Source of the DNA: Celeribacter sp047630475 | GTDB taxonomy: Bacteria; Pseudomonadota; Alphaproteobacteria; Rhodobacterales; Rhodobacteraceae | Length of the DNA stretch: 64,000 nt | Assembly (NCBI GenBank): GCA_047630475.1 | Contig: JBLHXX010000001.1 | Coordinates: 142,616 to 206,615, forward strand | Direction of reading: 5' to 3' | Shown: positions 54,933 to 63,413 of the stretch, piece by piece | How the letters are laid out: every line of letters starts with the position of its first letter | How positions within the stretch are numbered: the stretch's first letter is position 1 | Program-made: the position numbers and the translations under genes | The notes under the pieces: model-generated | Database searches by the model: none | Seen by the model: only the letters and a program-made list of their open reading frames with translations | What the model was told of the DNA's origin: nothing

Positions 54933-57900
54933 TAGTCTTTCTCGAAAAATACCCCAAGGCTCGTTGTGCCATCTGGTGACATCGAACCTTTGAGGGTGAT
55001 TGTGTCGGACGCGTCCAAATTGAGGTTGATGATGGATTTTCCGGTGCTGTCGATGGTCACATCCGTATAAATGTCATCGGACAGGTATTTGCCGACACGC
55101 AAGGCCGTGTCACCTTCGTTTGACGTGGTGACATCCAAATCGTCTAAACCAATTGTGTCGCGGATATTGCCAACAATGCCGTTTCCGCCACCTGTTAATG
55201 TCGCCACAGCTGCCGCCATTTGGACGGCCTGAAATGCTGAAATGTCTGAAATTGCGCGGCCAAACAACAGCTGAGCCAAGATTTCATCTTCGGGCAAATC
55301 TGGGGATGAGGACAGTTCTATTTTAGGCGAACTGACCCGTCCCGACGTTGTGATGCGAATGGTCAAGTCATCGGTTGTTGTGGCGGCAACAAGGGAAAAG
55401 TTAGGATCGAAATCGCCTTGTAGAACCAACTGGCCACTTTCCATTTCGATACGTTTCCCAAGCAGGCTAAGGCGGCCGCGGACCAATGAGAATTGACCGA
55501 TGGGCACGATATTTTGTGTCGAACCAGTCAAACGCAATTTGCCACCAAGTTCGGCATCCAAACCGCGGCCCCGTATGAACACTTGGTTGGGGGCATTGAC
55601 CGTAATGTCGATCGCAATGTCACTACTGCTGCTTGACGTCGATCCGGTGGACAGCACCCCAGCGCGCGCGCGGGTTTCACGCACGGCGTTGGGTTCAGAA
55701 ATATGCACGATGGCTGGAATGTCACCTCCTGCGCCAAGTGCCACAGGGGACACGCGTACATCTGTGCGGCCAAGATCAATGGTGCCGCTGATCCGTGGCG
55801 TGTTTAACATTTGACCACTCATCGAAATTTTACCGGCTACGGTGGTCGTGAAAAGATCAGGGTCGGCAACAACAAGATTTTTCAAAACCAATTGCAAGTC
55901 AGCTGGAAAATCAGATGTCAGGCCAATTTGCCCAGTGGCAGACACGTTGCCCCCCGTGTCTGCGCGGGCGCTGGCGACGATCTGTGCGTTTGCATTGTCC
56001 AAATTGGCGCGGAATTGATCAAATGTCAGCGAGAGCCCCGCTGCGGGTAATACCGCGCGGGTGTCAGGGCGCGCTGACACGTTGCCCGACAAAGACGATA
56101 GGGCCAATGGGCCATTCAGGCGCAGATCAAAATCGGCGGTGCCTTGCAGCAAGGTTGCTGTCGTCAATCTGTTGGCAAGGCCCAAGGGGGCAGAACCAGA
56201 GAGTGTAAGCGCCGCAGTGTCAAAGGCCTGCGCGACTGAGCCTGATAGCACAGCCGTTGATCCGCCGGGGCCTGTCATCGATGCTGTGGTGTCCCATGGG
56301 CCGCTTTGAGACGATTTCGAGACCCGCACAGTGCCTGCCAATGGTCCGCTTATACCAGCGTTGAGGCGTGCAATATCATCCAGTTTTGCTGTGAGGTACA
56401 AATCCGCTGTGTCGCTTGTCAAAACACCCGATCCCTGTGCCGTCAATGCAGATGTTCGTACGTCGAGGTCGTCAAAGCTAAGGCCCGTTTCGTCACGGCG
56501 CGCCCGCAAGGACAGTTGGCTTTGTCCGTTCAAAAGTGCGTCAACTTTTGGAATGCCGATGCGGGCGTTTTGTGCTTGGCCGTCGATCTGCGCGTCAAAG
56601 CTGCCGCCGAGTGGTGTAAAGGTCCCTGCGGCATCGGCATTTAGGCTGCCTTGCAGTTTGAGGCCTGAGATATCTGCAAAGCGCGATAGGCGCGCTGCGT
56701 TTAGTCCCAAATTGCCCTGAAAGGTGAAGCCGCTGTCAAATCCAGATACGGTGCCTGCGGCGGTCATTTTTGCGTCTTGAGCCGTGATCACCGTGTCTGA
56801 AATGATGAGTGGCGTGCCATCTTGCCATGACAGGCTTGTTTGCGCTGACACGTTGGATCCAACCGCAGACATCAACGCCGTATCGTCTAATACAATCCCG
56901 TCAGCTGCTATTTTCAAGCGCGCATTGAGGGCGCGTAAAAGGGTTGCAGACTGTGTGTCTTGGTTGCGCGAAATCGTGCCTGTTGCAGACAATGAAACGG
57001 TGTCGACAGCGGCGTCATTTTGGGCGAACTCCGACACTCGGGCCGTGGCCGTCCATGCTTCGCCTTGTGTTGCATCGTATGTGGCGGAAATTTCAGCGCG
57101 CTGTAAAAATCGTTTCTCGCCACTGAGAGGCAATAAGGTCGGCGCGCCAGATGTGTTGGCAATCACGCCTGAGATATCAAAGGACGTCGGCATAGCATCA
57201 GTGCCAATCGCAAGTGCCCCTTTGAGCGACAGCGCATCGGTGGCAACCTCAAACGCGTCCAGTATCATGCGCCCGTCAGGATGCGATATACCTTGCACTT
57301 TTAGCGCAGATGATGCGCCGAAAAAGGCAGCATAGGCCGGGTCAAAGAGCGGGGTCACATCACCGTCAATATCTGCAAAAAAGGCACGGGCTTTGGGTGG
57401 GTCCAGTTCCTCTGTACCTGTTGCCACTGTACCGGTTGCCACGTCTGTGTGCGCCGGCTCATTTGCATCAATAACGGTTGACAACCCGACAGTTCCTGAC
57501 AGACGCGGTTGCCCTAAAGTGGCCAATTCGATGTCAGCCTTGAAGCTGTCCAGTGGCCCTGCACCTTTGACAATCAGCGACAAATCGGGCGTTCCGGGCA
57601 AACCGATCAGCGTGGAAATCAACCCACCTTGCCCTTCTGACAGGGACAGATCCAAATCGAGCTGCGTGTCAGTATTGCTATAGGCCGTGTCGAGAACAAA
57701 CGCGCCGGCTGGTCCGGTCAGTCTTTGGATATCTAGGGTTGCGGAGCCGTCACCGTCTTTGAGTGTGGCAGACCCCAAAATAGACAGGTCAATGACCTCG
57801 CCAAGCCCCAAAATATCAGCGCCCAGCGTGACTTTGTCCGCAGTGATTTCACCGATGTCGATGCTGACGGGAAGTTCAGGGAGTGAAAATTTAGTCGCCT

Positions 57901-58267
57901 CGGGGGCTGTCTGCGCTGTCTCGGAAATAGGACGCCTGAGCACCTCGATGGAGGCTGCTGATACATGATTGATTTCAAGGCGCCCCGACAAAAGCGCAGA
58001 ACGGCTCCAATCCAGAACCGCGTCTTGTAAAATGAACCAGACACCCATTTCATCCGATATTGTGAGGCTGGCCATCTTTGCTTCAGACGACAAAAAGCCT
58101 TTGAAGCCTTCGATCTGAATATTACGGCCTGCACCCGATAAGTTGTCTTCTAAAAAGCCAACAATCAACGACCGATCCCGTGTGGTTTCAGCAGGGGTGC
58201 CTTGAGATTGCGCCAAGGCAGCGAGAGGCAAACAGGTTGCCGCGAGTATTCCGAAACGTGTTCTCAA
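54929..58267 (-). CDS. tamB: Translocation and assembly module protein TamB
   Basis: A 1112-residue AsmA-like bridge protein of the envelope. An N-terminal signal or anchor (GILAATCLPLAALAQ) is followed by a long beta-helical repeat region and the C-terminal DUF490/TamB domain (about 780-1112) with RGRGLDAELGGKLRLTG and LLFGRAISD. With TamA it helps insert outer-membrane proteins, and the family also moves phospholipids across the periplasm. The start overlaps the tamA stop by four bases (ATGA). Confidence 0.95.
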   Translation of the reverse strand: MRTRFGILAATCLPLAALAQSQGTPAETTRDRSLIVGFLEDNLSGAGRNIQIEGFKGFLSSEAKMASLTISDEMGVWFILQDAVLDWSRSALLSGRLEINHVSAASIEVLRRPISETAQTAPEATKFSLPELPVSIDIGEITADKVTLGADILGLGEVIDLSILGSATLKDGDGSATLDIQRLTGPAGAFVLDTAYSNTDTQLDLDLSLSEGQGGLISTLIGLPGTPDLSLIVKGAGPLDSFKADIELATLGQPRLSGTVGLSTVIDANEPAHTDVATGTVATGTEELDPPKARAFFADIDGDVTPLFDPAYAAFFGASSALKVQGISHPDGRMILDAFEVATDALSLKGALAIGTDAMPTSFDISGVIANTSGAPTLLPLSGEKRFLQRAEISATYDATQGEAWTATARVSEFAQNDAAVDTVSLSATGTISRNQDTQSATLLRALNARLKIAADGIVLDDTALMSAVGSNVSAQTSLSWQDGTPLIISDTVITAQDAKMTAAGTVSGFDSGFTFQGNLGLNAARLSRFADISGLKLQGSLNADAAGTFTPLGGSFDAQIDGQAQNARIGIPKVDALLNGQSQLSLRARRDETGLSFDDLDVRTSALTAQGSGVLTSDTADLYLTAKLDDIARLNAGISGPLAGTVRVSKSSQSGPWDTTASMTGPGGSTAVLSGSVAQAFDTAALTLSGSAPLGLANRLTTATLLQGTADFDLRLNGPLALSSLSGNVSARPDTRAVLPAAGLSLTFDQFRANLDNANAQIVASARADTGGNVSATGQIGLTSDFPADLQLVLKNLVVADPDLFTTTVAGKISMSGQMLNTPRISGTIDLGRTDVRVSPVALGAGGDIPAIVHISEPNAVRETRARAGVLSTGSTSSSSSDIAIDITVNAPNQVFIRGRGLDAELGGKLRLTGSTQNIVPIGQFSLVRGRLSLLGKRIEMESGQLVLQGDFDPNFSLVAATTTDDLTIRITTSGRVSSPKIELSSSPDLPEDEILAQLLFGRAISDISAFQAVQMAAAVATLTGGGNGIVGNIRDTIGLDDLDVTTSNEGDTALRVGKYLSDDIYTDVTIDSTGKSIINLNLDASDTITLKGSMSPDGTTSLGVFFEKDY

Positions 58268-60045
58268 AATGCTTGTCCAATCCCGACATAGAATTGCACG
58301 CCATCGCCTGTCGTGCCCGAAATCGGGGCCGCGATATCAAGACGAATGGGGCCAAACCCTGTCTCATAGCGCAACCCCAGTCCGGCACCTGCGTGCCAAT
58401 TCATCGTGTCATCAGGTGTCGCACTTGCCCCGATGCCGCCAATGTCACTAAAGCCGACCAAAGATAGTTTTTCACTCACGCCTGCACGCAGTTCAGTGGA
58501 CAGCCCAACAAAACTTGCGCCGCCCGTGTGCGTGCCACTGCCCAAATCAACATCAAGAGATTTGTATGGTTGTCCGCGCACGGTCCCACCGCCGCCTGAG
58601 TAAAATAGCAAATCTGGCGGGGTGTCTTTGACATCGCTACCAATGATCGAGCCGACAGTAAATCGCCCCGCAAGGATGAACTTTTCATCCACGCCAAAAC
58701 CTTTGTAGCCCCGCATATCTGTAAAGAGGCGTGCGCCGGTTGAGGAGCCTGAAAAACCAATGAATGGCATGACTTCGGCTGCGAAATACGTGCCTGAGGC
58801 GGGGTTTAGGGAATCATTGCGTGAATCGCGGGCCCCTTCGATCGGAACAATAAAGTGAGAAAAGGTGCGGTTGCCGATGTCGTCGGTCACGTCCGAGTAT
58901 CGATAACCGATACCGCCGGTGAAATAGGTCGTGTCGGACAATGTGACTTCAACGCCGACCATAACTTGGGCCGAGGATGATAGGTAGTTTGGCTCATCAA
59001 TACGTGCAAGTTCTGCTTCGGAAATTAGGGCCAATTGGGGGCGCGTCGTGCCGGGGCGTCGATAAGATGCGGCAACGGAATAATCGATGCCTGTGGTTGA
59101 TCCTAGCCCCGATATTTCGGCGTCAAACCGCAACCTATCTGCATTGCCAGAAACATTGCGATGCATCAGATAGGTCGACAATGTGCCGCCTTCCAGCGAA
59201 TTGATCTGTGCACCAAACCCGAAACGTCGGGGGGCTGCATCGGTGACGGTTGCTGTTACATCTAGGCTGCCATCTGAATTGAGCGTTTCCGCCTCGCTGA
59301 TGGCCACGGATCGAAACGCGCCCGTCTTACGCAAACGCGTGGCGACAGTGTCGAGAGTCTTTGGATTAAATGACCTTCCAGTGATCTCGCCGGTGATCTC
59401 GCCCAGACGCTCTGGCGCGACACGTTTGGTGCCAGCAAAGTGCAACTGGCCAAAAACGGCCTTTGGTCCAGGGGCGATGCCCAATGACACGTCTAGAGTT
59501 TTGGTGTTGTGGTCTGCCACAATCTGTTGTGAGGATAGGGCCGCTTTTGGGTGGGCTGCATCACGCCATGCGTCAATAGCGGCATCTTTGGCGGCACCAA
59601 TTTCACCAGATTCTGCGATCTGTCCTGTCGCAAATCCGATCGGTAAGTTTGTTTGCGGTGCAAGGGGCGCGACATTGGCGTTTCCAAATGTGAACTTTGC
59701 GCCTTTGTCGATCGAAATGACGATGTTTTTCACGCTGTTCGGTAAGGTGATCAATGACACTGTGCTGCCTTCGCGACCATCTACCGAGATGCGAATGACC
59801 GGCGCATAATAGCCTGAGCGATAGAGCGTTCCTAACAATGAGCGATAGTCGGATTGAACGGCGGCAACAATATCGGATGGCTCTGTGATGCCGTCACGTT
59901 CAGCCTCTAAAATAGCGGATGCTGCGATCAATCGAGATCGCAGCCCGTCTGATGCGACTGTGTCCAAGCGCGCTTCAAATCCAAATGCGGGCGCAGATAG
60001 TGTTGCGCATATAGCTGCCATGATGAGTTTGTTGTAAATGGCCAT
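58264..60045 (-). CDS. tamA: Outer-membrane assembly protein TamA (Omp85 family)
   Basis: A 593-residue Omp85 protein: signal peptide (LIMAAICATLSAPAFG, cleavage near residue 22), POTRA domains over about 25-240, and a 16-strand barrel ending in GVQFYVGIGQAF with terminal Phe. The lid-locking motif region VRGQPYKSLD is visible. It is translationally coupled to tamB, as is usual for the pair. Nothing else of note lies in the 135 bases before the divergent PhnA-like gene. Confidence 0.95.
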   Translation of the reverse strand: MAIYNKLIMAAICATLSAPAFGFEARLDTVASDGLRSRLIAASAILEAERDGITEPSDIVAAVQSDYRSLLGTLYRSGYYAPVIRISVDGREGSTVSLITLPNSVKNIVISIDKGAKFTFGNANVAPLAPQTNLPIGFATGQIAESGEIGAAKDAAIDAWRDAAHPKAALSSQQIVADHNTKTLDVSLGIAPGPKAVFGQLHFAGTKRVAPERLGEITGEITGRSFNPKTLDTVATRLRKTGAFRSVAISEAETLNSDGSLDVTATVTDAAPRRFGFGAQINSLEGGTLSTYLMHRNVSGNADRLRFDAEISGLGSTTGIDYSVAASYRRPGTTRPQLALISEAELARIDEPNYLSSSAQVMVGVEVTLSDTTYFTGGIGYRYSDVTDDIGNRTFSHFIVPIEGARDSRNDSLNPASGTYFAAEVMPFIGFSGSSTGARLFTDMRGYKGFGVDEKFILAGRFTVGSIIGSDVKDTPPDLLFYSGGGGTVRGQPYKSLDVDLGSGTHTGGASFVGLSTELRAGVSEKLSLVGFSDIGGIGASATPDDTMNWHAGAGLGLRYETGFGPIRLDIAAPISGTTGDGVQFYVGIGQAF

Positions 60046-60194
60046 GCGGTTTGATCCAATTTGATGCGCGAGACTCCAAATAAATATGGTCTGTTTGCTG
60101 GCAGGTTGCCAGCGCTAAGCGCTCTAAAAGGCGGTTTGTTGCTTGCCCTGATTTTGGTGCAGGCCTAGGGTCCGCTCAAATCATGGAGAGCAAT

Positions 60195-60704
60195 ATGTCT
60201 GAATGTGAAATTTGTGGTGCGGCTGGCCCGTTGACCGAAGTGTCTGTGGCCCCACGCGCAGATGTCGTGGCGCTGTGCGACATCTGCGCGGGCGGGCTCA
60301 AAGGCGAAGCTGTCGCCGATGGTCACTGGAATGCTTTGACGGGATCCATGTGGTCGGAATCCGACGCCGTCAAGGTGTTGTCCTACCGGTTGTTGACACG
60401 CTTTGCTGACGAGGCTTGGGCTGCTGATGCTTTGGAGATGCTCTACCTTGAACCCGATGTCGAAGAGTGGGCCAAATCTGGCGGTCCTGACATCATTCAC
60501 CGTGATAGCAACGGCGCTGTTTTGTCTGCGGGCGACACCGTGGTGTTGATCAAAGACTTGCCCGTTAAAGGGGGTGGGTTCACGGCCAAACGCGGCACAG
60601 CGGTGCGCGGTATTTCATTGGTTTCTGACAATGCAGGCCATATTGAAGGTCGGGTTGAAAGTCAGCGCATCGTGATTTTGACCGAGTTTGTCAAAAAGAA
60701 GTGA
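60195..60704 (+). CDS. PhnA/YjdM-like zinc-ribbon protein
   Basis: A 169-residue protein with an N-terminal zinc ribbon (Cys4, Cys7, Cys28, Cys31) and a C-terminal SH3-like domain (SAGDTVVLIKDLPVKGGGFTAKRGT) characteristic of PhnA/YjdM proteins. Despite the name, a role in phosphonate use is not established. GGAGAG lies 5 bases before the ATG at 60195; an upstream ATG at 60183 is less well placed. A terminator follows. Confidence 0.9.
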   Translation: MSECEICGAAGPLTEVSVAPRADVVALCDICAGGLKGEAVADGHWNALTGSMWSESDAVKVLSYRLLTRFADEAWAADALEMLYLEPDVEEWAKSGGPDIIHRDSNGAVLSAGDTVVLIKDLPVKGGGFTAKRGTAVRGISLVSDNAGHIEGRVESQRIVILTEFVKKK

Positions 60705-60733
60705 TGGCCGTTCAGCCCGTAAAAACAACAAAA

Positions 60734-60759
60734 GGCGCGGGGGCACTCGCGCCATTTTT
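60734..60759 (+). terminator. Terminator of the PhnA-like gene
   Basis: GGCGCG and CGCGCC enclose an 8-base loop and are followed by ATTTTTA, about 30 bases after the stop. Confidence 0.75.
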
Positions 60760-60783
60760 ATAACGATATATCAATCAGACATA

Positions 60784-60816
60784 AAAAAACGCCCGATGCA
60801 AAAGCACCGAGCGTTA
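60784..60816 (-). terminator. Rho-independent terminator of the cold-shock gene
   Basis: On the minus strand AACGCTCGGTGC and GCATCGGGCGTT form a 12-bp stem with G-T pairs, a TTTT loop and a following run of seven T. It lies 20 bases after the csp stop. Confidence 0.9.
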
Positions 60817-60835
60817 TCTCAAACCGGATTGTAGA

Positions 60836-61042
60836 TTATTCTACAGTCAAGTTAATCGCAGATTCGCGACCGTCACGGCCAGCTTCGATGTCGAAAGTAA
60901 CTTTCGCACCGTCGCGAAGACCTGTAAGGCCGGAACGCTCAACAGCAGAGATGTGTACGAATACATCTTTGTTGCCACCTTCAGGCTCGATAAAGCCGAA
61001 ACCTTTAGTGGAATTGAACCATTTTACTGTGCCATTAGCCAT
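60836..61042 (-). CDS. cspA: Cold-shock protein CspA family
   Basis: A 68-residue single cold-shock domain that binds single-stranded RNA and DNA. RNP1 KGFGFIEP and RNP2 VFVHIS are intact, with NGTVKWFNSTKG at the start. The ATG at 61042 follows GGAGAAAAT; the frame is open to 61177 but that part is the untranslated leader. The long leader without a gene before it is the usual place for temperature-sensing structure in csp mRNAs, which I could not resolve. Confidence 0.97.
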   Translation of the reverse strand: MANGTVKWFNSTKGFGFIEPEGGNKDVFVHISAVERSGLTGLRDGAKVTFDIEAGRDGRESAINLTVE

Positions 61043-61316
61043 TTTATTTTCTCCTAAATCACTGCCCACGAGATTGCGGCAGATCGGCGTGTCAGGGGTC
61101 TGATCGAAGACTGAGTGCCGGTTTAGGGAAAACAGAAGGGTCGATAGAGATAACGTCGCACTGCTCATAGAGCACATTTTTCACCCCATGCAAAGACAAT
61201 TCGCGTGCACAGCTCATTTGACCAATTTTCTGCTGATGCTGCGTGATCAGCTATGCTAGATTTTGTTGAGGCATAGATACTAACCACAAAACTTGGGGAA
61301 TAGGGGCGGTTTGACG

Positions 61317-61796
61317 ATGATGACACTTTTGATGACGGGGCTTGTGATCGGGCTTGGAGCGACGATTGCGATGGATATTTGGGCGCTGGCGCTGAATCGT
61401 GTGTTTGGCGTGGGCCTGCCCAATTGGGGCAATGTCGGTCGCTGGGTCGCGCATTTGCGCCGTGGCACCGTGTTTCATGAGAACATCTCAAACGCCACGC
61501 CTGTTCTGGGCGAAGTGAAAATCGGCTGGCTGTTTCACTATGCCGTGGGGCTGGCATATGGTGTGGTTTTGGCCGTTATCATGGGGCTAGATTGGTTGGC
61601 GTCGCCCACGTTTTTACCGGCTTGGAGCTTTGCCATTGTGACCATCGGGGCAGGGTGGTTTTTATTGCATCCGGGGCTTGGCCTCGGGTGGGCTGTGTCC
61701 AAAACAGACATCCCGTGGAAAAACCGCACTATGGGGCTTTTGGCGCATACCGTCTTTGGGATTGGTCTGTGGGGCACGGCCTTGCTGTTGGCTTGA
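61317..61796 (+). CDS. DUF2938 integral membrane protein
   Basis: A 159-residue protein with four hydrophobic segments. GATIAMDIWALALNRVFGVGLPNWGNVGRW at the N terminus (shown here only to mark the MDxW...PxxxxxGRW pattern) and HPGLGLGWAVSKTPW-like residues match DUF2938. AGGGG lies before the ATG at 61317; in-frame TTG codons upstream are less likely. It stands alone and no function is known. Confidence 0.8.
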   Translation: MMTLLMTGLVIGLGATIAMDIWALALNRVFGVGLPNWGNVGRWVAHLRRGTVFHENISNATPVLGEVKIGWLFHYAVGLAYGVVLAVIMGLDWLASPTFLPAWSFAIVTIGAGWFLLHPGLGLGWAVSKTDIPWKNRTMGLLAHTVFGIGLWGTALLLA

Positions 61797-61954
61797 CGGC
61801 GTTTCATAATCCTGCGGCGCTGTCACTTTTAAGTGGTAATGCGCAATATCTGTGCGGTTTGCCAAAGTGAGTGATTGCTACGATTTTTCACCGTGTGCTT
61901 TACGCGGATGTTGCATAATGCTGCATGTGCAAAGAGAATCGTATGAGGAACCAG

Positions 61955-62290
61955 ATGTTCAAATTTTTAAAATTCGGCCGCGGCGCTAAATCCAACGTGG
62001 TGATTGAAACCCAACGCCAAAGTTTTGAGCGTCTGGTTGGTGAGCTCAATGAGGCCATCGCCGCTTTGCCTGACATGCCTGCCGTGACTGTGAACCCTGT
62101 CAGCAATGAGATCAGCTTTGCCCTGCCAGAAACCTTCCCCGACGAAGCGCTCGCGCTGCCAGCCCCCGAAGAGGTGGCTGAAGAGACTGCAAAAGACGCC
62201 GCTGATGAAGCAGCGGCCGAAGAGGTCACCGGCGAGATTGTGGAAGACGCAGAAGAAATTAAAGACGAGACCAAACCAGCCGCTGCATAA
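61955..62290 (+). CDS. Small acidic hypothetical protein
   Basis: A 111-residue protein with a basic N terminus (MFKFLKFGRGAK), a middle part (SFERLVGELNEAIAALPDMP) and a strongly acidic, Ala/Glu-rich C-terminal half. GAGGA lies 5-6 bases before the ATG at 61955; two earlier in-frame ATG codons lack such a site. The basic-then-acidic layout suggests a cytosolic, possibly nucleic-acid- or membrane-associated protein, but no family is recognised. A terminator follows 30 bases after the stop. Confidence 0.75.
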   Translation: MFKFLKFGRGAKSNVVIETQRQSFERLVGELNEAIAALPDMPAVTVNPVSNEISFALPETFPDEALALPAPEEVAEETAKDAADEAAAEEVTGEIVEDAEEIKDETKPAAA

Positions 62291-62319
62291 GCTGGTTTTG
62301 GTTTGAGAGATGGAGAGGC

Positions 62320-62350
62320 AAACGTGTGTAAGGCACGTTTTCCTTTTTTG
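62320..62350 (+). terminator. Terminator of the acidic-protein gene
   Basis: AAACGTG and CACGTTT form a 7-bp stem with a 7-base loop, followed by TCCTTTTTT. Confidence 0.8.
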
Positions 62351-62415
62351 TTGAGGCCTAGCTTTAGATGCTGACGGCGCTTTACGTTTACCAAAACGGT
62401 TGCGCATGAGGGCAT

Positions 62416-62479
62416 TCACAGATGCAAAGCATCTGTGACGCGTCTGACCCGCCCCCACGGGTCTGCGCGTTTCACGCGC
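62416..62479. repeat. Three consecutive perfect hairpins
   Basis: Within 64 bases lie TCACAGATGC-AAA-GCATCTGTGA (10-bp stem), GACCCG-6 bases-CGGGTC (6-bp) and GCGCGT-TTC-ACGCGC (6-bp). None is followed by a T-run. They lie between the acidic-protein terminator and the convergent DUF4145 gene. Confidence 0.8.
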
Positions 62480-62503
62480 CCCCCCTCGGGTCAGTCGCGG
62501 GGG

Positions 62504-63244
62504 TTATTCTGGCGCAGCTTTAGAAAGTAATTTTTGATTTGCTTTTTCGTCAGCAATTTCCGCAATCTTTGCGAAACGTTTTTTACGTTTTTCTCTTTCA
62601 ATATACCATTCGTCAAAGAGGCTTTCTGTTAGATCGATGAGGACTTGTGCTTCTTCCGGTTCGACGTCGATTATGACATCGATGTCTTTTTCCATATGTG
62701 CGCCAATGTTTCCAATTTTACGAACTGCATCGAGCGCCTCTACGCTGTCTTCCGAGACGCCTTTTGGAGCGTTGCCTTCATCGATTAATTTTTTGAGTGC
62801 AGAGATTTCTTGAAAAAGGTTGGGTTTGTCTATCTCGCAGAAGTCACGGATCATGCCTTGTAGGCAACGCCTTGATAGAGTTGCTGAAGCTTTTGGACTT
62901 AGATCGCGTATTAGGCACGCTTCAGTGTAGTCTTCTCGCAGGGCTGCTGGAATGCAGTCAGGTTGGGGGCGTGCTGACGATTGAGGCATCAAATCGAGTG
63001 TTGAAAGAGTGTCATGGTCAGAATCTATATAATATTCGTGATTATACTTCTTGGCAGTGACGATGTGCGCCTTAATCGCAGGTTTTTTACAATCTGGATT
63101 GGAGCAAACAATTAAATTGGCAGCTAGTCCCAAAAGCCCCTCGCTCGAAGGTATTGTTGAAAATGCTAACGATTTTCTTGAGTAGCTTTCTTCGGTCACG
63201 GTTTGAGCGCGATCACAATAGGGGCAAGTCCAGTTAAATGACAT
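62504..63244 (-). CDS. DUF4145-domain protein with N-terminal zinc finger
   Basis: A 246-residue protein. Two cysteine pairs (Cys7/Cys10 in TCPYC and Cys46/Cys51 in VCSNPDC) form a likely zinc finger, followed by a helical DUF4145/HEPN-like domain with LSRRCLQGMIRDFC and IGNIGAHMEKD, and a basic C-terminal coiled segment (EREKRKKRFAK). The ATG at 63244 gives MSFNWTCPYC. The gene is visibly richer in A and T than its neighbours and is framed by hairpins, suggesting transfer. DUF4145 domains occur in defence-associated and restriction proteins as well as alone; no activity is assigned here. Confidence 0.8.
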   Translation of the reverse strand: MSFNWTCPYCDRAQTVTEESYSRKSLAFSTIPSSEGLLGLAANLIVCSNPDCKKPAIKAHIVTAKKYNHEYYIDSDHDTLSTLDLMPQSSARPQPDCIPAALREDYTEACLIRDLSPKASATLSRRCLQGMIRDFCEIDKPNLFQEISALKKLIDEGNAPKGVSEDSVEALDAVRKIGNIGAHMEKDIDVIIDVEPEEAQVLIDLTESLFDEWYIEREKRKKRFAKIAEIADEKANQKLLSKAAPE

Positions 63245-63271
63245 TTTTAGCCTAACGATTGGTGTTGATAA

Positions 63272-63304
63272 TAAAAGCCCCGCCAAATAGACGGGGCCTT
63301 TTTA
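63272..63304. terminator. Bidirectional terminator between ettA and the DUF4145 gene
   Basis: GCCCCG (63277-63282) and CGGGGC (63292-63297) form a 6-bp stem with a 9-base loop, with TTTTT after it on the plus strand and TTTTATT on the minus strand. It most likely ends ettA transcription, leaving only about 30 bases for a DUF4145 promoter. Confidence 0.75.
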
Positions 63305-63353
63305 TCTTTGCTGTTTCAGGTGCTTGACGCAAGTGTCACGTTTGAGGCTTTAA

Positions 63354-63412
63354 GGAGGAGCAAGGCGCATTGAGCTGCCTCGCACCTCCCGTAACAAAAC
63401 GCGTTGCGTTTT
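63354..63412. repeat. Two hairpins directly after ettA
   Basis: The first pairs GGAGG, GC and AGGC (63354-63366) with GCCT, GC and CCTCC (63377-63389), 11 bp with two mismatches. The second is AAAACGC-GTT-GCGTTTT (63396-63412), a perfect 7-bp stem that touches the ettA stop codon. They may protect the mRNA end or assist termination. Confidence 0.65.
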
Positions 63413-63413
63413 A

